NCBI GenBank assembly: GCA_046598395.1
Contig: JBKJIQ010000025.1
Coordinates: 16,568-80,567 of the forward strand
DNA length: 64,000 nucleotides
Source of the DNA: JAENVU01 sp046598395
GTDB taxonomy: Bacteria > Actinomycetota > Acidimicrobiia > IMCC26256 > JAENVU01
Direction: 5' to 3'
Shown in pieces: positions 33,495 through 42,712 of this stretch (within the stretch, counting starts at the first letter, position 1; each line of letters starts with the position of its first letter). Below the pieces are notes generated by a model. It ran no database searches, had not been told where the DNA came from, and worked only from the letters and a program-made list of their open reading frames with translations. The translations under genes and the position numbers were made by a program.

Positions 33495-35402
33495 GTGAGT
33501 CCACCCGCACACGGAATCCCACGCGTCCGCGCGTTGGATGGATTGCGCGGTCTCGCCGTGATCGCGGTCCTGGTATTTCACAGCGACCTCCTGGTGGGCG
33601 GATACCTCGGCGTCGACGTCTTCTTCGTCCTTTCGGGCTATCTCATCACGTCGATCCTCCTCGTCGAAGTGCAGACCACGGGACGGATTGCGTTGGGCGC
33701 CTTTTGGGCCCGACGTGCCCGCAGGCTATTGCCGGCGCTCTTTCTGGTGGTCGTGGCGGTGGCGGTCTACGCCGCGGTCTACGCCGGACCGACCGAGCTC
33801 GGCCGCATCCGCGCCGACGGCTTTGCCACGTTGGGCTACGTCGCGAACTGGAGATCCGTCTTTGCCCACCTGGACTATTGGGACTTGTTTCGACGGCCGT
33901 CGCCGTTTGAACACACGTGGAGCCTGGCGATCGAAGAGCAGTTCTACCTGGTCTGGCCGCTCGTGCTGCTCGGGGTGTTGACGGGGGCGCGGCGCCGAGC
34001 AGATGTCGATCGGTTTGCTCGTCGCGTTTTCTTTGTCGCCACCGGCCTCGCCGCAGTGGGCGCAGGGTGGGCACTGTGGATCTGGTTCTCGGATCACAAC
34101 GCGACGCGCGTGTATTTCGGAACCGACACTCGGGCGCCGGCGATCCTGCTCGGCGCTGCGGCCGCGGCCTGGACCCAATGGCGCGGCGCCGCACGAGAAG
34201 GTCGTACTCGGCGCGTGGTCGAACTCGCGGGAATCGCCGGGGTTGGATTTCTCGCGGTCGCGTTTGTGCAACTCGAAGGTAATGCCCTCTTCGAAGGCGG
34301 CTTGCTCGGGAGTTCCGTTGCCGCGGTCGCCGTCATCGTTGCGGCGGCGAACCCCCGACCCGGGACCGTGGCCCGACTCCTCGCGGTCAGACCATTGGTC
34401 GCGCTTGGTCTCGTGAGCTACGGCCTGTACCTCTGGCATTGGCCGATCTACCTGGTGCTGGACTCATTGCGCACCGGCCTCGATGGCTGGGCCCTCTTCG
34501 GTGTTCGATTTGCGGTGACGTTGCTGGCCGCGAGCGCGTCGTACATCCTCGTCGAGCAGCCGATCCGCAAGGGATTCGGGTCGCTAACCAGCTATCGAGT
34601 CGCGGTACCCGTGATCGGGGTGGTACTCGCCGGTCTCATCGTTGTCACTACCGCGGGTGGGTACGAACTGGGGACGAGCCGTCAAGTCTTTGCGAATCCG
34701 GTGCGAGCACGAGTGAGCGCTACGCGCGCCGGCGCGACCCGAATCATGATCGCCGGCAACTCGATCGGGAATGTCCTCGGCGTGGAGGGCCTCACCAAGG
34801 TGACCACAGTGCCGACGATCGCGGTACTCAATGACGGAGTCTTCTCGTGCGACTTCCCGACGGTGCCGCTGATTCACACCGAGTTCCTTCCCAATCCCAT
34901 CACGCCAATCGATTGCGATACTCCGTGGAAGCGGGCGATCCGCGGCTTCGATCCGCAGGTGGTCCTGCTCATTTTCGGCGATATCCATGTCACGGACTAC
35001 AAGTTCGCCGATGGTTGGGCAACGCCGTGCGAGCAGAAGTTCCGCGTCAACTATCGCCGCGCGCTTGATGACGCAGTCCGTCGCTTGAGCGCGGGCGGCG
35101 CCAAGGTGGTGCTGACGACCGCGGCCTACTCTCGCTTCTTCGCGTCCGACGCGTTCAATCAAGCGATTCAACGGGCGACGCAATGCTCGAACATGATCGT
35201 GCGCCACTACGCCGCGTCGCATCACGCGGTGGGATTCATTGACCTCAACCGGTTCATCTGCCCTGCTAGCTCAACGTGTCTGACCCAACTCGACGGATCT
35301 GAGCTCCGGTCCGACGGTGTTCACTATCGCGGCCAAGGCGCGCAGAAGGTGGCAGCGTGGATGTTGAACAAAATCGGCATTGAAGCGCTTCCGTCGCCGT
35401 AG
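33495..35402 (+). CDS. AT3-SGNH membrane O-acyltransferase
   Basis: 635 residues. Residues about 5-365 form an acyltransferase-3 (OafA/YrhL-like) integral membrane domain with ten or so helices, starting RVRALDGLRGLAVIAVLVFH and FFVLSGYLITSILL. A C-terminal SGNH-like domain follows (about 410-630), with IAGNSIGNVLG as block I (GNS instead of GDS) and a terminal DGVHYRGQGAQK, the Asp-x2-His pair. These proteins acylate cell-surface glycans or polymers at the outer face. A GTG start at 33495 precedes PPAHGIPRVRALDG. Two additional frames on the same DNA are spurious. Polymer substrate unknown. Confidence 0.87.
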   Translation: MSPPAHGIPRVRALDGLRGLAVIAVLVFHSDLLVGGYLGVDVFFVLSGYLITSILLVEVQTTGRIALGAFWARRARRLLPALFLVVVAVAVYAAVYAGPTELGRIRADGFATLGYVANWRSVFAHLDYWDLFRRPSPFEHTWSLAIEEQFYLVWPLVLLGVLTGARRRADVDRFARRVFFVATGLAAVGAGWALWIWFSDHNATRVYFGTDTRAPAILLGAAAAAWTQWRGAAREGRTRRVVELAGIAGVGFLAVAFVQLEGNALFEGGLLGSSVAAVAVIVAAANPRPGTVARLLAVRPLVALGLVSYGLYLWHWPIYLVLDSLRTGLDGWALFGVRFAVTLLAASASYILVEQPIRKGFGSLTSYRVAVPVIGVVLAGLIVVTTAGGYELGTSRQVFANPVRARVSATRAGATRIMIAGNSIGNVLGVEGLTKVTTVPTIAVLNDGVFSCDFPTVPLIHTEFLPNPITPIDCDTPWKRAIRGFDPQVVLLIFGDIHVTDYKFADGWATPCEQKFRVNYRRALDDAVRRLSAGGAKVVLTTAAYSRFFASDAFNQAIQRATQCSNMIVRHYAASHHAVGFIDLNRFICPASSTCLTQLDGSELRSDGVHYRGQGAQKVAAWMLNKIGIEALPSP

Positions 35403-35501
35403 CGCTCACGGTTGGATTCCTCACCCAACCTCTCCAGCGCTTGTCGAATAGGTGGCGGTAGCCGCACACGATCCGACAAGCGCTCAAGTACGGTCGGCGC
35501 G

Positions 35502-36071
35502 ATGAGTTGGATCGCGGTGATTTGGGGTCCCGATGCCGACGCGGTCCGTGCGAGTGGGCCGGAGTGGTCGCGGCCGGCGTTGGCCGATCAAGGGCTCTAC
35601 GCGCGGGGCGCGCCGTTTGATCTTGTCATCGGCGGCACCGGCGCTGCGCCCGCCCCCGATTGGGCGGCGCTCGGCGATCGGGTGCACGCGTGGTCCGTCG
35701 ACGAGCGGATCGTGCTCGCCGTCGAACCGCCTGGGGTCACGATGGTCTCGCTCATGCGGCGTAGTCCAGCCATGGATCACGCTGAGTTCGTGGCGCATTG
35801 GCTCGAGCGCCATGCCCCACTCGCGAAGCGTCGCCATATTGGGCTCACCGACTACCGCCAGTGCGTGGTGACCGAGACCTTGACGCCCGACACTTCCGAG
35901 ATTGCCACCTCCGAGATCGATGGCGTCGCCCTCCTTGGATTCGCATCGCGCCACGACTTCGACACGCGGTTCTTCGACTCCGATGCGGGCCGCGCCGAGA
36001 TCATGGCCGATGTTGCTCGGTTCATGGACCGGCCCGGTCCGGAGACCACGTTGGTTGGTCCGCCCGAGTGA
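35502..36071 (+). CDS. EthD-domain protein
   Basis: 189 residues from ATG 35502. The C-terminal half (about 90-189) matches an EthD/dimeric alpha-beta-barrel domain: SLMRRSPAMDHAEFVAHWLERHAPLAK, then YRQCVVTETLTP and RFFDSDAGRAEIMADVARFMD. Such domains occur in ring-cleavage and ether-degrading pathways and in polyketide cyclases. The N-terminal half is unrecognised. It is followed 60 bp later by the molybdenum hydroxylase gene, suggesting one catabolic unit. Enzymatic role uncertain. Confidence 0.7.
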   Translation: MSWIAVIWGPDADAVRASGPEWSRPALADQGLYARGAPFDLVIGGTGAAPAPDWAALGDRVHAWSVDERIVLAVEPPGVTMVSLMRRSPAMDHAEFVAHWLERHAPLAKRRHIGLTDYRQCVVTETLTPDTSEIATSEIDGVALLGFASRHDFDTRFFDSDAGRAEIMADVARFMDRPGPETTLVGPPE

Positions 36072-36131
36072 CGCGACCGGCCCGGATAGATTGCGCCGAC
36101 TCTGATTTCCCCCATGCAATGGAGAAGTTCC

Positions 36132-38417
36132 ATGGCCGCGTCCGGTTCGATTCTCGGTAACTCGGTGCTACGCCGTGAGGATCCCGCGATCCTCGAAGGC
36201 GTTGTGGAGTACTTCGACGATGTGGCGATCGAAGGATTGACTCATCTGGTCTTCGTCCGGTCAACGATTGCGCACGCGACCATTGCGTCGATCGAGATTG
36301 CCGAGGCGCAGACGATGCCCGGTGTCCTCGGCGTCTACACCGCGCAGAACTTCCCGATGGACGCGATCCAGGGCTTCGTCATGTTGCCGCCCGCGTTCAA
36401 CCGGCCACCGCTTGCCACTGACCGGGTGCGCTTCGTCGGCGACATTGTTGCGGCCGTCCTAGCCGAAAGTCGCGCCCAGGCGGTGGACGCCGCGGAGTTG
36501 GTCATCGTCGATTACGAGCCGCTCCCCGTGGTGATCGATGCCGAGCGGGCGTTGGATGACGACGCTCCGCTGCTCTTCGAAGCGCACGGCTCCAACCTGG
36601 CGATCGCCTTCGAACGCGGTGAGGACCCGGACGTGCTCGCGGGCGCCGATGTTGTGGTGTCGGAGCGGTTCGTGAATCAACGCCTCGCCGCGGTGCCGAT
36701 GGAGCCGAACGGAATTCTCGTCACCCACGTCGACGATGGCCTGTTGGTACGGGTACCCACTCAGGCGCCGAACAGTGTCCACGGCAGTATCGCACTCGCG
36801 GCGGGATTGTCACCGGAGAGGGTGCGGATCATCGCCCCGGCCGTCGGCGGTGGATTCGGCGCCAAGATGGACATGTACGTGGAGTACGCGATCGCAGTGA
36901 AGGCGGCGCAGGCACTCGGTCGGCCGGTGAAATGGACGGAGACGCGCTCCGAGAACATGGTGGCGATGACCCATGGTCGCGCCCAAATCCAGTACGTCGA
37001 GATGGGCCTGAAGCGCGACGGCACGATCGTTGGTCTCCGGGCGAAGGTGTTCCAGGACAGCGGTGCGTATCCCGCGATGGGCGCGTTCCTCGCCTACTTC
37101 ACCCATCTGCTCGCGCAGGGCGTGTATGCGATTCCCCAGGTGGAGCTGAACTCGTGGAGTGCCGCCACGAACACCACCACCACCGCGGCCTACCGCGGCG
37201 CGGGCCGCCCGGAAGCCACCGCGATGCTCGAGCGCATCATCGACATCGCCGCCGACGAGCTCGACATCGACCCGGTCGAGATTCGCAAGCGCAACCTCAT
37301 CCCGTCGGAGGCATTTCCGCTCACGACCGTCACCGGTGCGAACTACGACGTCGGCGAGTACGCCAAGGTGCTCGATGAGGTGTGTCGGGTTGCGGGCTAC
37401 ACCGAACTGCGGGCCGAGCAGGCGGCGCGCCGTGCCAGTGGCGATGTCAAGCAATTGGGAATCGGCGTGTCCACCTACGTGGAGGTCACCGCGGGCGGTC
37501 TGTTCCAGGAGTACGGCGCGATTGAAATCAACTCCGACGGTTCCGCAACCGCGACGGTAGGAACTTCCGCCCACGGACAAGGTCACGAGACGTCGTTTTC
37601 CATGATCGTGCAGGAGCTGCTCGGCATCCCGATGGATCAGGTCACCATCGTCCAGTCCGACACCGGTCGCGTCCCGCGTGGTCAGGGCACGATGGGCTCA
37701 CGATCACTCCAGATCGGTGGCAGCGCGCTCTACAAGGCGAGCGAGGAAGTGCTCGCCAAGGCCAAGACGCTCGCCGCGCATCTCCTCGAAGCCAACCTGG
37801 ACGACATCGTGCTGATGGAGGGATCAGGACTCGGTGTGGCGGGAGTTCCTGCGTCGGCCTTGAGCTGGCCCGAACTGGCCGCCGCCGCGAAAGACCCGGC
37901 GAAATTGCCAGAGGGTATGGAGCCCGCACTCGCGATCGCGCTCGACTTCAATCAGGGTGAGGCGTCGTACCCGTTCGGTGCGCATATCGCGGTGGTCGAG
38001 GTGGATACCGAGACCGGGCGCGTCGAGCACATTCGTCATGTGGCGGTCGACGATTGCGGACGGATCTTGAACCCGATGCTCGTCGCCGGCCAGCAGCATG
38101 GCGGAATCGCACAGGGCGCGGCGCAGGCACTGTGGGAGGGCATTGCGTATGACGCGGACGGCAACCCGTTAACGGCCAACCTCATGGACTACGCCATCCC
38201 CAGCGCGGCGGAACTGCCCAGCTTCGAAGCGTCGAACACCGAGACGCCAACCCCGCTCAACCCACTCGGAGCGAAGGGCATCGGCGAGTCGGGAACCATC
38301 GGCTCGACCCCCGCGGTTCACAACGCGGTGATCGATGCGGTGTCGCATCTCGGGGTTCGCCACATCGATATGCCGGTCTCGGCCCAGCGGGTGTGGACCG
38401 CGATCCAGAACGCCTGA
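36132..38417 (+). CDS. Xanthine-dehydrogenase-family molybdopterin-binding large subunit
   Basis: 761 residues. Start chosen at ATG 36132 because GGAGAAG lies 4 nt upstream; the ATG at 36114 lacks one. The N-terminal part has NSVLRREDPAILEGVVEYF, the middle APAVGGGFGAKMDMYVEY and NTTTTAAYRGAGRPEATAM, and the C-terminus GAKGIGESGTIGSTPAVHNAV with the catalytic Glu. AYRGAGR marks the form-II CO-dehydrogenase-like/aldehyde oxidase type rather than the AYRCSFR of true CoxL. Such subunits normally work with a FAD subunit and a 2Fe-2S subunit; neither gene is found here. So it either uses partners elsewhere or acts alone. Substrate unknown. Confidence 0.85.
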   Translation: MAASGSILGNSVLRREDPAILEGVVEYFDDVAIEGLTHLVFVRSTIAHATIASIEIAEAQTMPGVLGVYTAQNFPMDAIQGFVMLPPAFNRPPLATDRVRFVGDIVAAVLAESRAQAVDAAELVIVDYEPLPVVIDAERALDDDAPLLFEAHGSNLAIAFERGEDPDVLAGADVVVSERFVNQRLAAVPMEPNGILVTHVDDGLLVRVPTQAPNSVHGSIALAAGLSPERVRIIAPAVGGGFGAKMDMYVEYAIAVKAAQALGRPVKWTETRSENMVAMTHGRAQIQYVEMGLKRDGTIVGLRAKVFQDSGAYPAMGAFLAYFTHLLAQGVYAIPQVELNSWSAATNTTTTAAYRGAGRPEATAMLERIIDIAADELDIDPVEIRKRNLIPSEAFPLTTVTGANYDVGEYAKVLDEVCRVAGYTELRAEQAARRASGDVKQLGIGVSTYVEVTAGGLFQEYGAIEINSDGSATATVGTSAHGQGHETSFSMIVQELLGIPMDQVTIVQSDTGRVPRGQGTMGSRSLQIGGSALYKASEEVLAKAKTLAAHLLEANLDDIVLMEGSGLGVAGVPASALSWPELAAAAKDPAKLPEGMEPALAIALDFNQGEASYPFGAHIAVVEVDTETGRVEHIRHVAVDDCGRILNPMLVAGQQHGGIAQGAAQALWEGIAYDADGNPLTANLMDYAIPSAAELPSFEASNTETPTPLNPLGAKGIGESGTIGSTPAVHNAVIDAVSHLGVRHIDMPVSAQRVWTAIQNA

Positions 38418-38424
38418 ACCGAAC

Positions 38425-38871
38425 GTGAAAAACGTCGGATCCATCTTCGCGACGCCCGCGCTTCGCCTCAGTGTCGGCCAGTACGAGCGGATCGTGGCTC
38501 ATTGCTACGTCGGGCTGCCGGACGAAGCCTGCGGGCTGATCGCGGGTCCGGTGGCGGCCGGAGAAGCCACCGGGTTCGTTAGTGGTGTCTACCCAGCCGT
38601 GAACGCCGACTCGTCCGCGCGCACCTACACCGTCGACGGCCGGGATTACCTCCGCGCCAGTCGCGACGCCGAGGCGCGGGGCGATGAGATCATCGGCGTC
38701 TGGCATTCCCACACCCACACGGATCCGTATCCGTCACCTACCGACGTACGTACTGCGGTCGACCCGATGTGGATCTACGTCCTCGTCTCGCTCCGTGACG
38801 ACGCACCCATGGTGCGGGCCTACCGCATCCGAGACGACGTGATCGCCGAATGCCAGGTGCAGGTGTTGTGA
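38425..38871 (+). CDS. mec: Mec-type JAMM metalloprotease for CysO-cysteine
   Basis: 148 residues with the JAMM zinc motif complete: Glu34 (DEACGL), then H94-S-H96, Ser104 and Asp107 in WHSHTHTDPYPSPTD. In M. tuberculosis the homologous Mec (Rv1334) hydrolyses the CysO-cysteine adduct to release cysteine. Here the downstream genes are cysO-like and cysM-like, exactly as in that cassette, which makes the assignment firm. GTG start at 38425, eight bases after the molybdenum hydroxylase stop. It probably shares a transcript with the following genes. Confidence 0.9.
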   Translation: MKNVGSIFATPALRLSVGQYERIVAHCYVGLPDEACGLIAGPVAAGEATGFVSGVYPAVNADSSARTYTVDGRDYLRASRDAEARGDEIIGVWHSHTHTDPYPSPTDVRTAVDPMWIYVLVSLRDDAPMVRAYRIRDDVIAECQVQVL

Positions 38872-38922
38872 CGTGTCAGCGGTCACGAAATGTCGACGAA
38901 TCGAGGGGGGTTATAGGCTCCC

Positions 38923-39201
38923 ATGATGGCTGTTGAAGTTCGTCTCCCCACGTTGCTGCGCGTCCACGCTGATGGTGCCGCCTCTGTCGCGGCGGATGGC
39001 GCGACCGTCGGTGAGGTGTTCTCGGCGTTGACCAGCACCTATCCGGGCTTGTCGGATCAGCTGATCGACGCGGAGGGCGCACTCCACAAGTTTGTCAACG
39101 TGTATGTGAACGACGATGACATTCGGTACTTGGGCCAGCTCGCGACGCCGGTCACCGACCGCGACGTCGTCTCCATCCTGCCTGCCGTCGCCGGCGGCTG
39201 A
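38923..39201 (+). CDS. cysO: CysO-like MoaD/ThiS-family sulfur carrier
   Basis: 92 residues with a ubiquitin-like fold and the C-terminal di-glycine (LPAVAGG). The family-specific internal motif is NVYVNDDDIRYL, characteristic of CysO/MoaD-like carriers. It is expected to be converted to a thiocarboxylate and then donate sulfur to O-phosphoserine via CysM. The start is ATG 38923 (a second ATG at 38926), preceded by a G-rich stretch ending about 12 nt upstream. Neighbours mec and cysM on both sides support the name. The MoeZ-type activating enzyme is not in this window. Confidence 0.9.
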   Translation: MMAVEVRLPTLLRVHADGAASVAADGATVGEVFSALTSTYPGLSDQLIDAEGALHKFVNVYVNDDDIRYLGQLATPVTDRDVVSILPAVAGG

Positions 39202-39219
39202 CGCGCACTGCCGCGACCC

Positions 39220-40155
39220 GTGAAGTACGAGAGCATCCTTGACCTCATTGGCAATACGCCGCTCGTCGGTATCCACGCGCTGAGTCCGAATCCCAATGTG
39301 CGGATCTACGCCAAGCTCGAGGGACAAAACCCGGGCGGGAGCGCCAAGGACCGCATCGCGCGCAAGATGGTTGAACTCGCGGAGCGAGATGGGGTCCTGA
39401 AACCGGGGGCCACGATCCTCGAACCGTCGTCAGGGAACACTGGGATCGGCCTCGCCCTCGTCGCCAAGTTACGGGGCTATGGCCTCCGAATCGTGATGCC
39501 CGACAACGTGAGCGTGGAACGGCGCCAACTCCTCGAGATCTTTGGTGCCGAGGTCACCTTGAGTCCGGGACCGGAAGGCAGCAACGGCGCGATTCGTCGG
39601 GCGCAGGAGATCGCGGCCGCAGAACCGGACTACGCGTTTCTCTATCAGTACGGCAATCCGGCGAACCCGCTCGCGCACTACGAGGCCACCGGCCCGGAGA
39701 TTTGGCGGGACTGCCCCGAGGTGGATGTGTTCGTGGCCGGTCTCGGCACGAGCGGCACACTCATGGGCGTTGGTCGATACCTCAAGGAACAGAATCCCAA
39801 GATCCAGATCGTTGCGGTCGAGCCGCCCGCGGGAGAGTTGGTGCAGGGACTGCGCAGCCTGGACGACGGTTTCGTTCCACCGATCTTCGATCCGGCGGTG
39901 CTTGATCGCAAGACGATCGTGCGCAACCGCGAGTCCATCGAATGGACTCGTCGGCTCTTGAACGAGTGCGGTGTGTTCGCAGGCATCTCGTCGGGGGCCG
40001 CGGTGGCCGGCGCGGCGAAGGTCGCGGCGCGGATGGAATCGGGCACCGTGGTGACCCTGTTGCCGGACGGTGGATGGAAGTACCTCTCGTCGGGGGCATG
40101 GACCGATGATCTCGAGGTCGTCGAGGAACGCGCCAGTCGCATCAACTACTGGTGA
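39220..40155 (+). CDS. cysM: CysM-type O-phosphoserine sulfhydrylase
   Basis: 311 residues, fold-type II PLP enzyme. The PLP-binding lysine is Lys43 (NPGGSAKDRIA), with the substrate loop EPSSGNTGIGLA and the phosphate-binding glycine stretch GLGTSGTLMGVG. The C-terminal residues FAGISSGAAVAGAAKVAARM also match cysteine synthase. Given the preceding cysO it is likely to be an O-phosphoserine- and CysO-dependent enzyme, as in M. tuberculosis Rv1336. GTG start at 39220. Stop overlaps the sua5 start as GTGA (40152-40155). Confidence 0.92.
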   Translation: MKYESILDLIGNTPLVGIHALSPNPNVRIYAKLEGQNPGGSAKDRIARKMVELAERDGVLKPGATILEPSSGNTGIGLALVAKLRGYGLRIVMPDNVSVERRQLLEIFGAEVTLSPGPEGSNGAIRRAQEIAAAEPDYAFLYQYGNPANPLAHYEATGPEIWRDCPEVDVFVAGLGTSGTLMGVGRYLKEQNPKIQIVAVEPPAGELVQGLRSLDDGFVPPIFDPAVLDRKTIVRNRESIEWTRRLLNECGVFAGISSGAAVAGAAKVAARMESGTVVTLLPDGGWKYLSSGAWTDDLEVVEERASRINYW

Positions 40156-41132
40156 GCTCCCAGTCTGCGGTTGCGCGCGCCAAGGTTGCACGGGCGGTGG
40201 CGTTGTTGCGCGAGGGACGGCTCGTCGCGTTTCCCACCGAGACCGTGTATGGACTCGGCGCCGACGCAACGAACCCGGAAGCCTTGGCGCGGCTCTACGC
40301 GGTGAAGCGCCGTCCCAGCGACCATCCGGTGATTGTGCATCTCAGTGTGCAAGCGAGCCTCGACGATTGGGCGCAGCAGATATCGCAATCCGCCCGCGAC
40401 CTCGCGGCCGCGTTCTGGCCCGGGCCGCTCACCCTGGTGCTGCATGCAGATCCGCGGGTGTCGCGTCGCGCCACCGGAGGGCTCGACACGGTCGGACTCA
40501 GGGTTCCGTCGCATCCCATGGCGCGGGACCTCCTCGATGGGTTCGGTGGCGGAGTCGCGGCACCCTCAGCGAATCGCTTTGGCCGCGTGAGCCCGACGAC
40601 CGCGGCTGCTGTCCGCTCCGACCTGGGCAACGACGTCGATCTGGTGCTCGACGGGGGAGTGTGTGCGGTGGGGGTTGAATCCACCATCGTGGATTGCACC
40701 GGGTCCGCGGCCCGGGTACTCCGTCCCGGAGCGGTGACGCTCGAAGAAATCACCGAGGTCCTGGGTGAGCCGCCGTTGATCGGAGGGTCGACGCGCGCGC
40801 CGGGCACGTTGGCGTTCCACTACGCGCCGAGGGCCACGGTGGAGCTGGTGACCCGCTCCGAACTTGCAGCCCGGGCGCACGCATTGGTCGCCCAGGGCAT
40901 AGGAGTCGGTGTGATTGCCCGAGACATGGACATCGACACCGCCGAGATGCCATCGGAGGCTGTGACCTTGGCCACGATCGTCAGCGTGGATGAGTTCGCT
41001 CATGGCCTCTACGCCGCGCTGCGAAACGCTGATCGCGTGGGTGTGGATGTGGTGCTCACGGTGGCGCCACCTGCCAAGGGAATTGGTGCGGCCGTCGCGG
41101 ATCGGCTCGGACGGGCATCAGGTGGCCGGTAG
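40152..41132 (+). CDS. L-threonylcarbamoyladenylate synthase (TsaC/Sua5)
   Basis: 326 residues. The N-terminal YrdC domain (about 1-200) begins VAFPTETVYGLGADATNPEA with the KRRPSDHPVIVHL and FGRVSPTTAAAVRSDLG signatures. The C-terminal Sua5 domain (about 205-326) starts PGTLAFHYAPRA. It makes threonylcarbamoyl-AMP for t6A modification of ANN-decoding tRNAs. Starting GTG at 40152 overlaps cysM. In M. tuberculosis a rhomboid gene lies between cysM and murI; here this gene occupies that slot. Its stop is 1 base before the murI GTG start. Confidence 0.9.
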   Translation: MSSQSAVARAKVARAVALLREGRLVAFPTETVYGLGADATNPEALARLYAVKRRPSDHPVIVHLSVQASLDDWAQQISQSARDLAAAFWPGPLTLVLHADPRVSRRATGGLDTVGLRVPSHPMARDLLDGFGGGVAAPSANRFGRVSPTTAAAVRSDLGNDVDLVLDGGVCAVGVESTIVDCTGSAARVLRPGAVTLEEITEVLGEPPLIGGSTRAPGTLAFHYAPRATVELVTRSELAARAHALVAQGIGVGVIARDMDIDTAEMPSEAVTLATIVSVDEFAHGLYAALRNADRVGVDVVLTVAPPAKGIGAAVADRLGRASGGR

Positions 41133-41133
41133 C

Positions 41134-41940
41134 GTGGCGTCGATGCAGCATCGGCCGGAGGAACCACGACCGATTGGCGTGTTCGACTCGGGTCTCGGAG
41201 GCCTCACGGTGCTGCGGGCGCTCATCGATCTTCTCCCTGGTGAATCGACGTTGTATTTCGGCGATACCGGACGGTTCCCGTACGGCCCCAAGCCCGCCGA
41301 TGAAGTGATGAAGTACTCGCTCGAGATCGCGGATCTCCTCGTGGACCGTGGCGTGAAGATGCTGGTGGTGGCCTGTAACAGCGCGACCTCGGTGGCGCTG
41401 GAGGCCTTGACCGATCGATATGAAATCCCGGTGATCGGTGTGGTTGAGCCCGGCGTATGCGCCGCGGCCGCGGTGACATCCACGGGCAGGGTCGGTGTCA
41501 TCGGGACGGTCGGAACCATCGGAAGCGGCGCGTATCAACATGCAGCAGCCCAACTCGGGGTGCATCTTTCTTGTGCCGCGTGTCCAGGGTTTGTCGAGTT
41601 CGTGGAATCCGGTGATGTTGATTCCGACCAAGTGCATGTGCTTGCCGAGCGCTTGCTCGAGCCGGTGGTACGCGCCGATATCGACACCTTGATTCTGGGC
41701 TGCACGCATTACCCGCTCTTGGCTCGAACGATCGCCGATGTGATGGGCCCCGAGGTGGTGTTGGTGTCGAGCGCCGATGAAACTGCGTTTGCGGCGCGGG
41801 ATCTCTTGCCTGTCGGCGGAACCGATCATGAGGGGTCGCATCGCTTTGTGACGTCGGGCCCCGTCGAAGTCTTCGAGCGTTTGGGTTCGCGCTTTCTTGG
41901 TCCAGAAGTGGCTGATGTGGAGGCGTGGCAGTGGAGCTGA
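41134..41940 (+). CDS. murI: Glutamate racemase
   Basis: 268 residues. Both catalytic cysteines are visible: Cys81 in VVACNSATS and Cys190 in LGCTHYPLL; Asp18/Ser19 of FDSGLGGLTVLRAL and YFGDTGRFPYG are standard substrate-binding elements. It converts L- to D-glutamate for peptidoglycan. GTG at 41134, one base after the sua5 stop, is preferred; ATG 41143 is an alternative. It overlaps the following metallo-hydrolase gene by 16 bp. Cytoplasmic. Confidence 0.95.
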   Translation: MASMQHRPEEPRPIGVFDSGLGGLTVLRALIDLLPGESTLYFGDTGRFPYGPKPADEVMKYSLEIADLLVDRGVKMLVVACNSATSVALEALTDRYEIPVIGVVEPGVCAAAAVTSTGRVGVIGTVGTIGSGAYQHAAAQLGVHLSCAACPGFVEFVESGDVDSDQVHVLAERLLEPVVRADIDTLILGCTHYPLLARTIADVMGPEVVLVSSADETAFAARDLLPVGGTDHEGSHRFVTSGPVEVFERLGSRFLGPEVADVEAWQWS

Positions 41941-42656
41941 CAGTGCTGGGCTGTTCCGGGTCATACGGCGCGCCCGCCGGCGGCGCGTGCAGCGGCTACC
42001 TCGTACGTGACGGCGCCACCACGATCTGGATGGATTGCGGCAATGGGAGTTTCGTGAACCTGCAACGTCACGTTGAACCCGCAGATCTCACCGCGGTGAT
42101 CGTGACCCATGAACACCCGGACCATTGCGTGGATCTCTACGGACTGCACGTGATGCTTCGTTATGGGATCGAGCGCGCGGAGGTTCCCGTCTTCGCCCCG
42201 GCGGGAGCCAAGAATCGGCTCGGCGCGCTCGTGGAATGGGGCGACACGTTCGATTGGCACGATCTCGATGACGGCGGCTCGGCCAAAATCGATGACCTCG
42301 ACCTCCGGTTCTCTCGCACCGATCATCCGCCGCCCACCTACGCCGTTGAAGTCACTGCGGCCGATCGGCGGCTCGTGTATACGTCGGACACCGGGCCGGA
42401 GTGGTCGATCGATGCGTTTGCACCGGGCGCCAACCTGGCGCTCTCCGAGGCCTCATACCTTCACTCGGAGCGCAAGTCACCGATCCATTTGTCGGCCCAT
42501 CAGGCCGGGATCGCCGCGCGCGCGGCGGGCGCGCAGCGGCTGGTCCTCACCCACTTGTGGCCCCAGGTCGACCGGGCGGCTGCCCACGCGGAAGGATCCG
42601 AGGCGTTCGGCGCCGCCACGCTCTTGGCGGCGACCGACCTCACGATCACCATCTGA
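41925..42656 (+). CDS. MBL-fold metallohydrolase (Rv1339-like)
   Basis: 243 residues. Metal ligands: THEHPDHCVDLYGL (H-x-H-x-D-H), a His in SRTDHPPPTYA and Asp in YTSDTGPE, with a C-terminal His in LVLTHLWPQ. The M. tuberculosis orthologue in the same operon slot (Rv1339) is a cyclic-nucleotide phosphodiesterase that lowers cAMP. The conserved gene order murI-MBL-rph supports orthology, but activity on cAMP or another nucleotide is not proven here. GTG start at 41925 overlaps murI; GTG 41931 is an alternative. Confidence 0.85.
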   Translation: MAVELTVLGCSGSYGAPAGGACSGYLVRDGATTIWMDCGNGSFVNLQRHVEPADLTAVIVTHEHPDHCVDLYGLHVMLRYGIERAEVPVFAPAGAKNRLGALVEWGDTFDWHDLDDGGSAKIDDLDLRFSRTDHPPPTYAVEVTAADRRLVYTSDTGPEWSIDAFAPGANLALSEASYLHSERKSPIHLSAHQAGIAARAAGAQRLVLTHLWPQVDRAAAHAEGSEAFGAATLLAATDLTITI

Positions 42657-42712
42657 CGCATCCGTTCTGATGGCGCCCTTTCCGGTGCCGTCCCTGCTGT
42701 GAGAGGTCCCCA

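Noticed and set aside
32078..33910. 610-codon rightward open frame spanning the M50 gene, smpB antisense and the AT3 gene
   Set aside because: It overlaps three recognisable genes in other frames; composition is Arg/Gly/Pro-rich.
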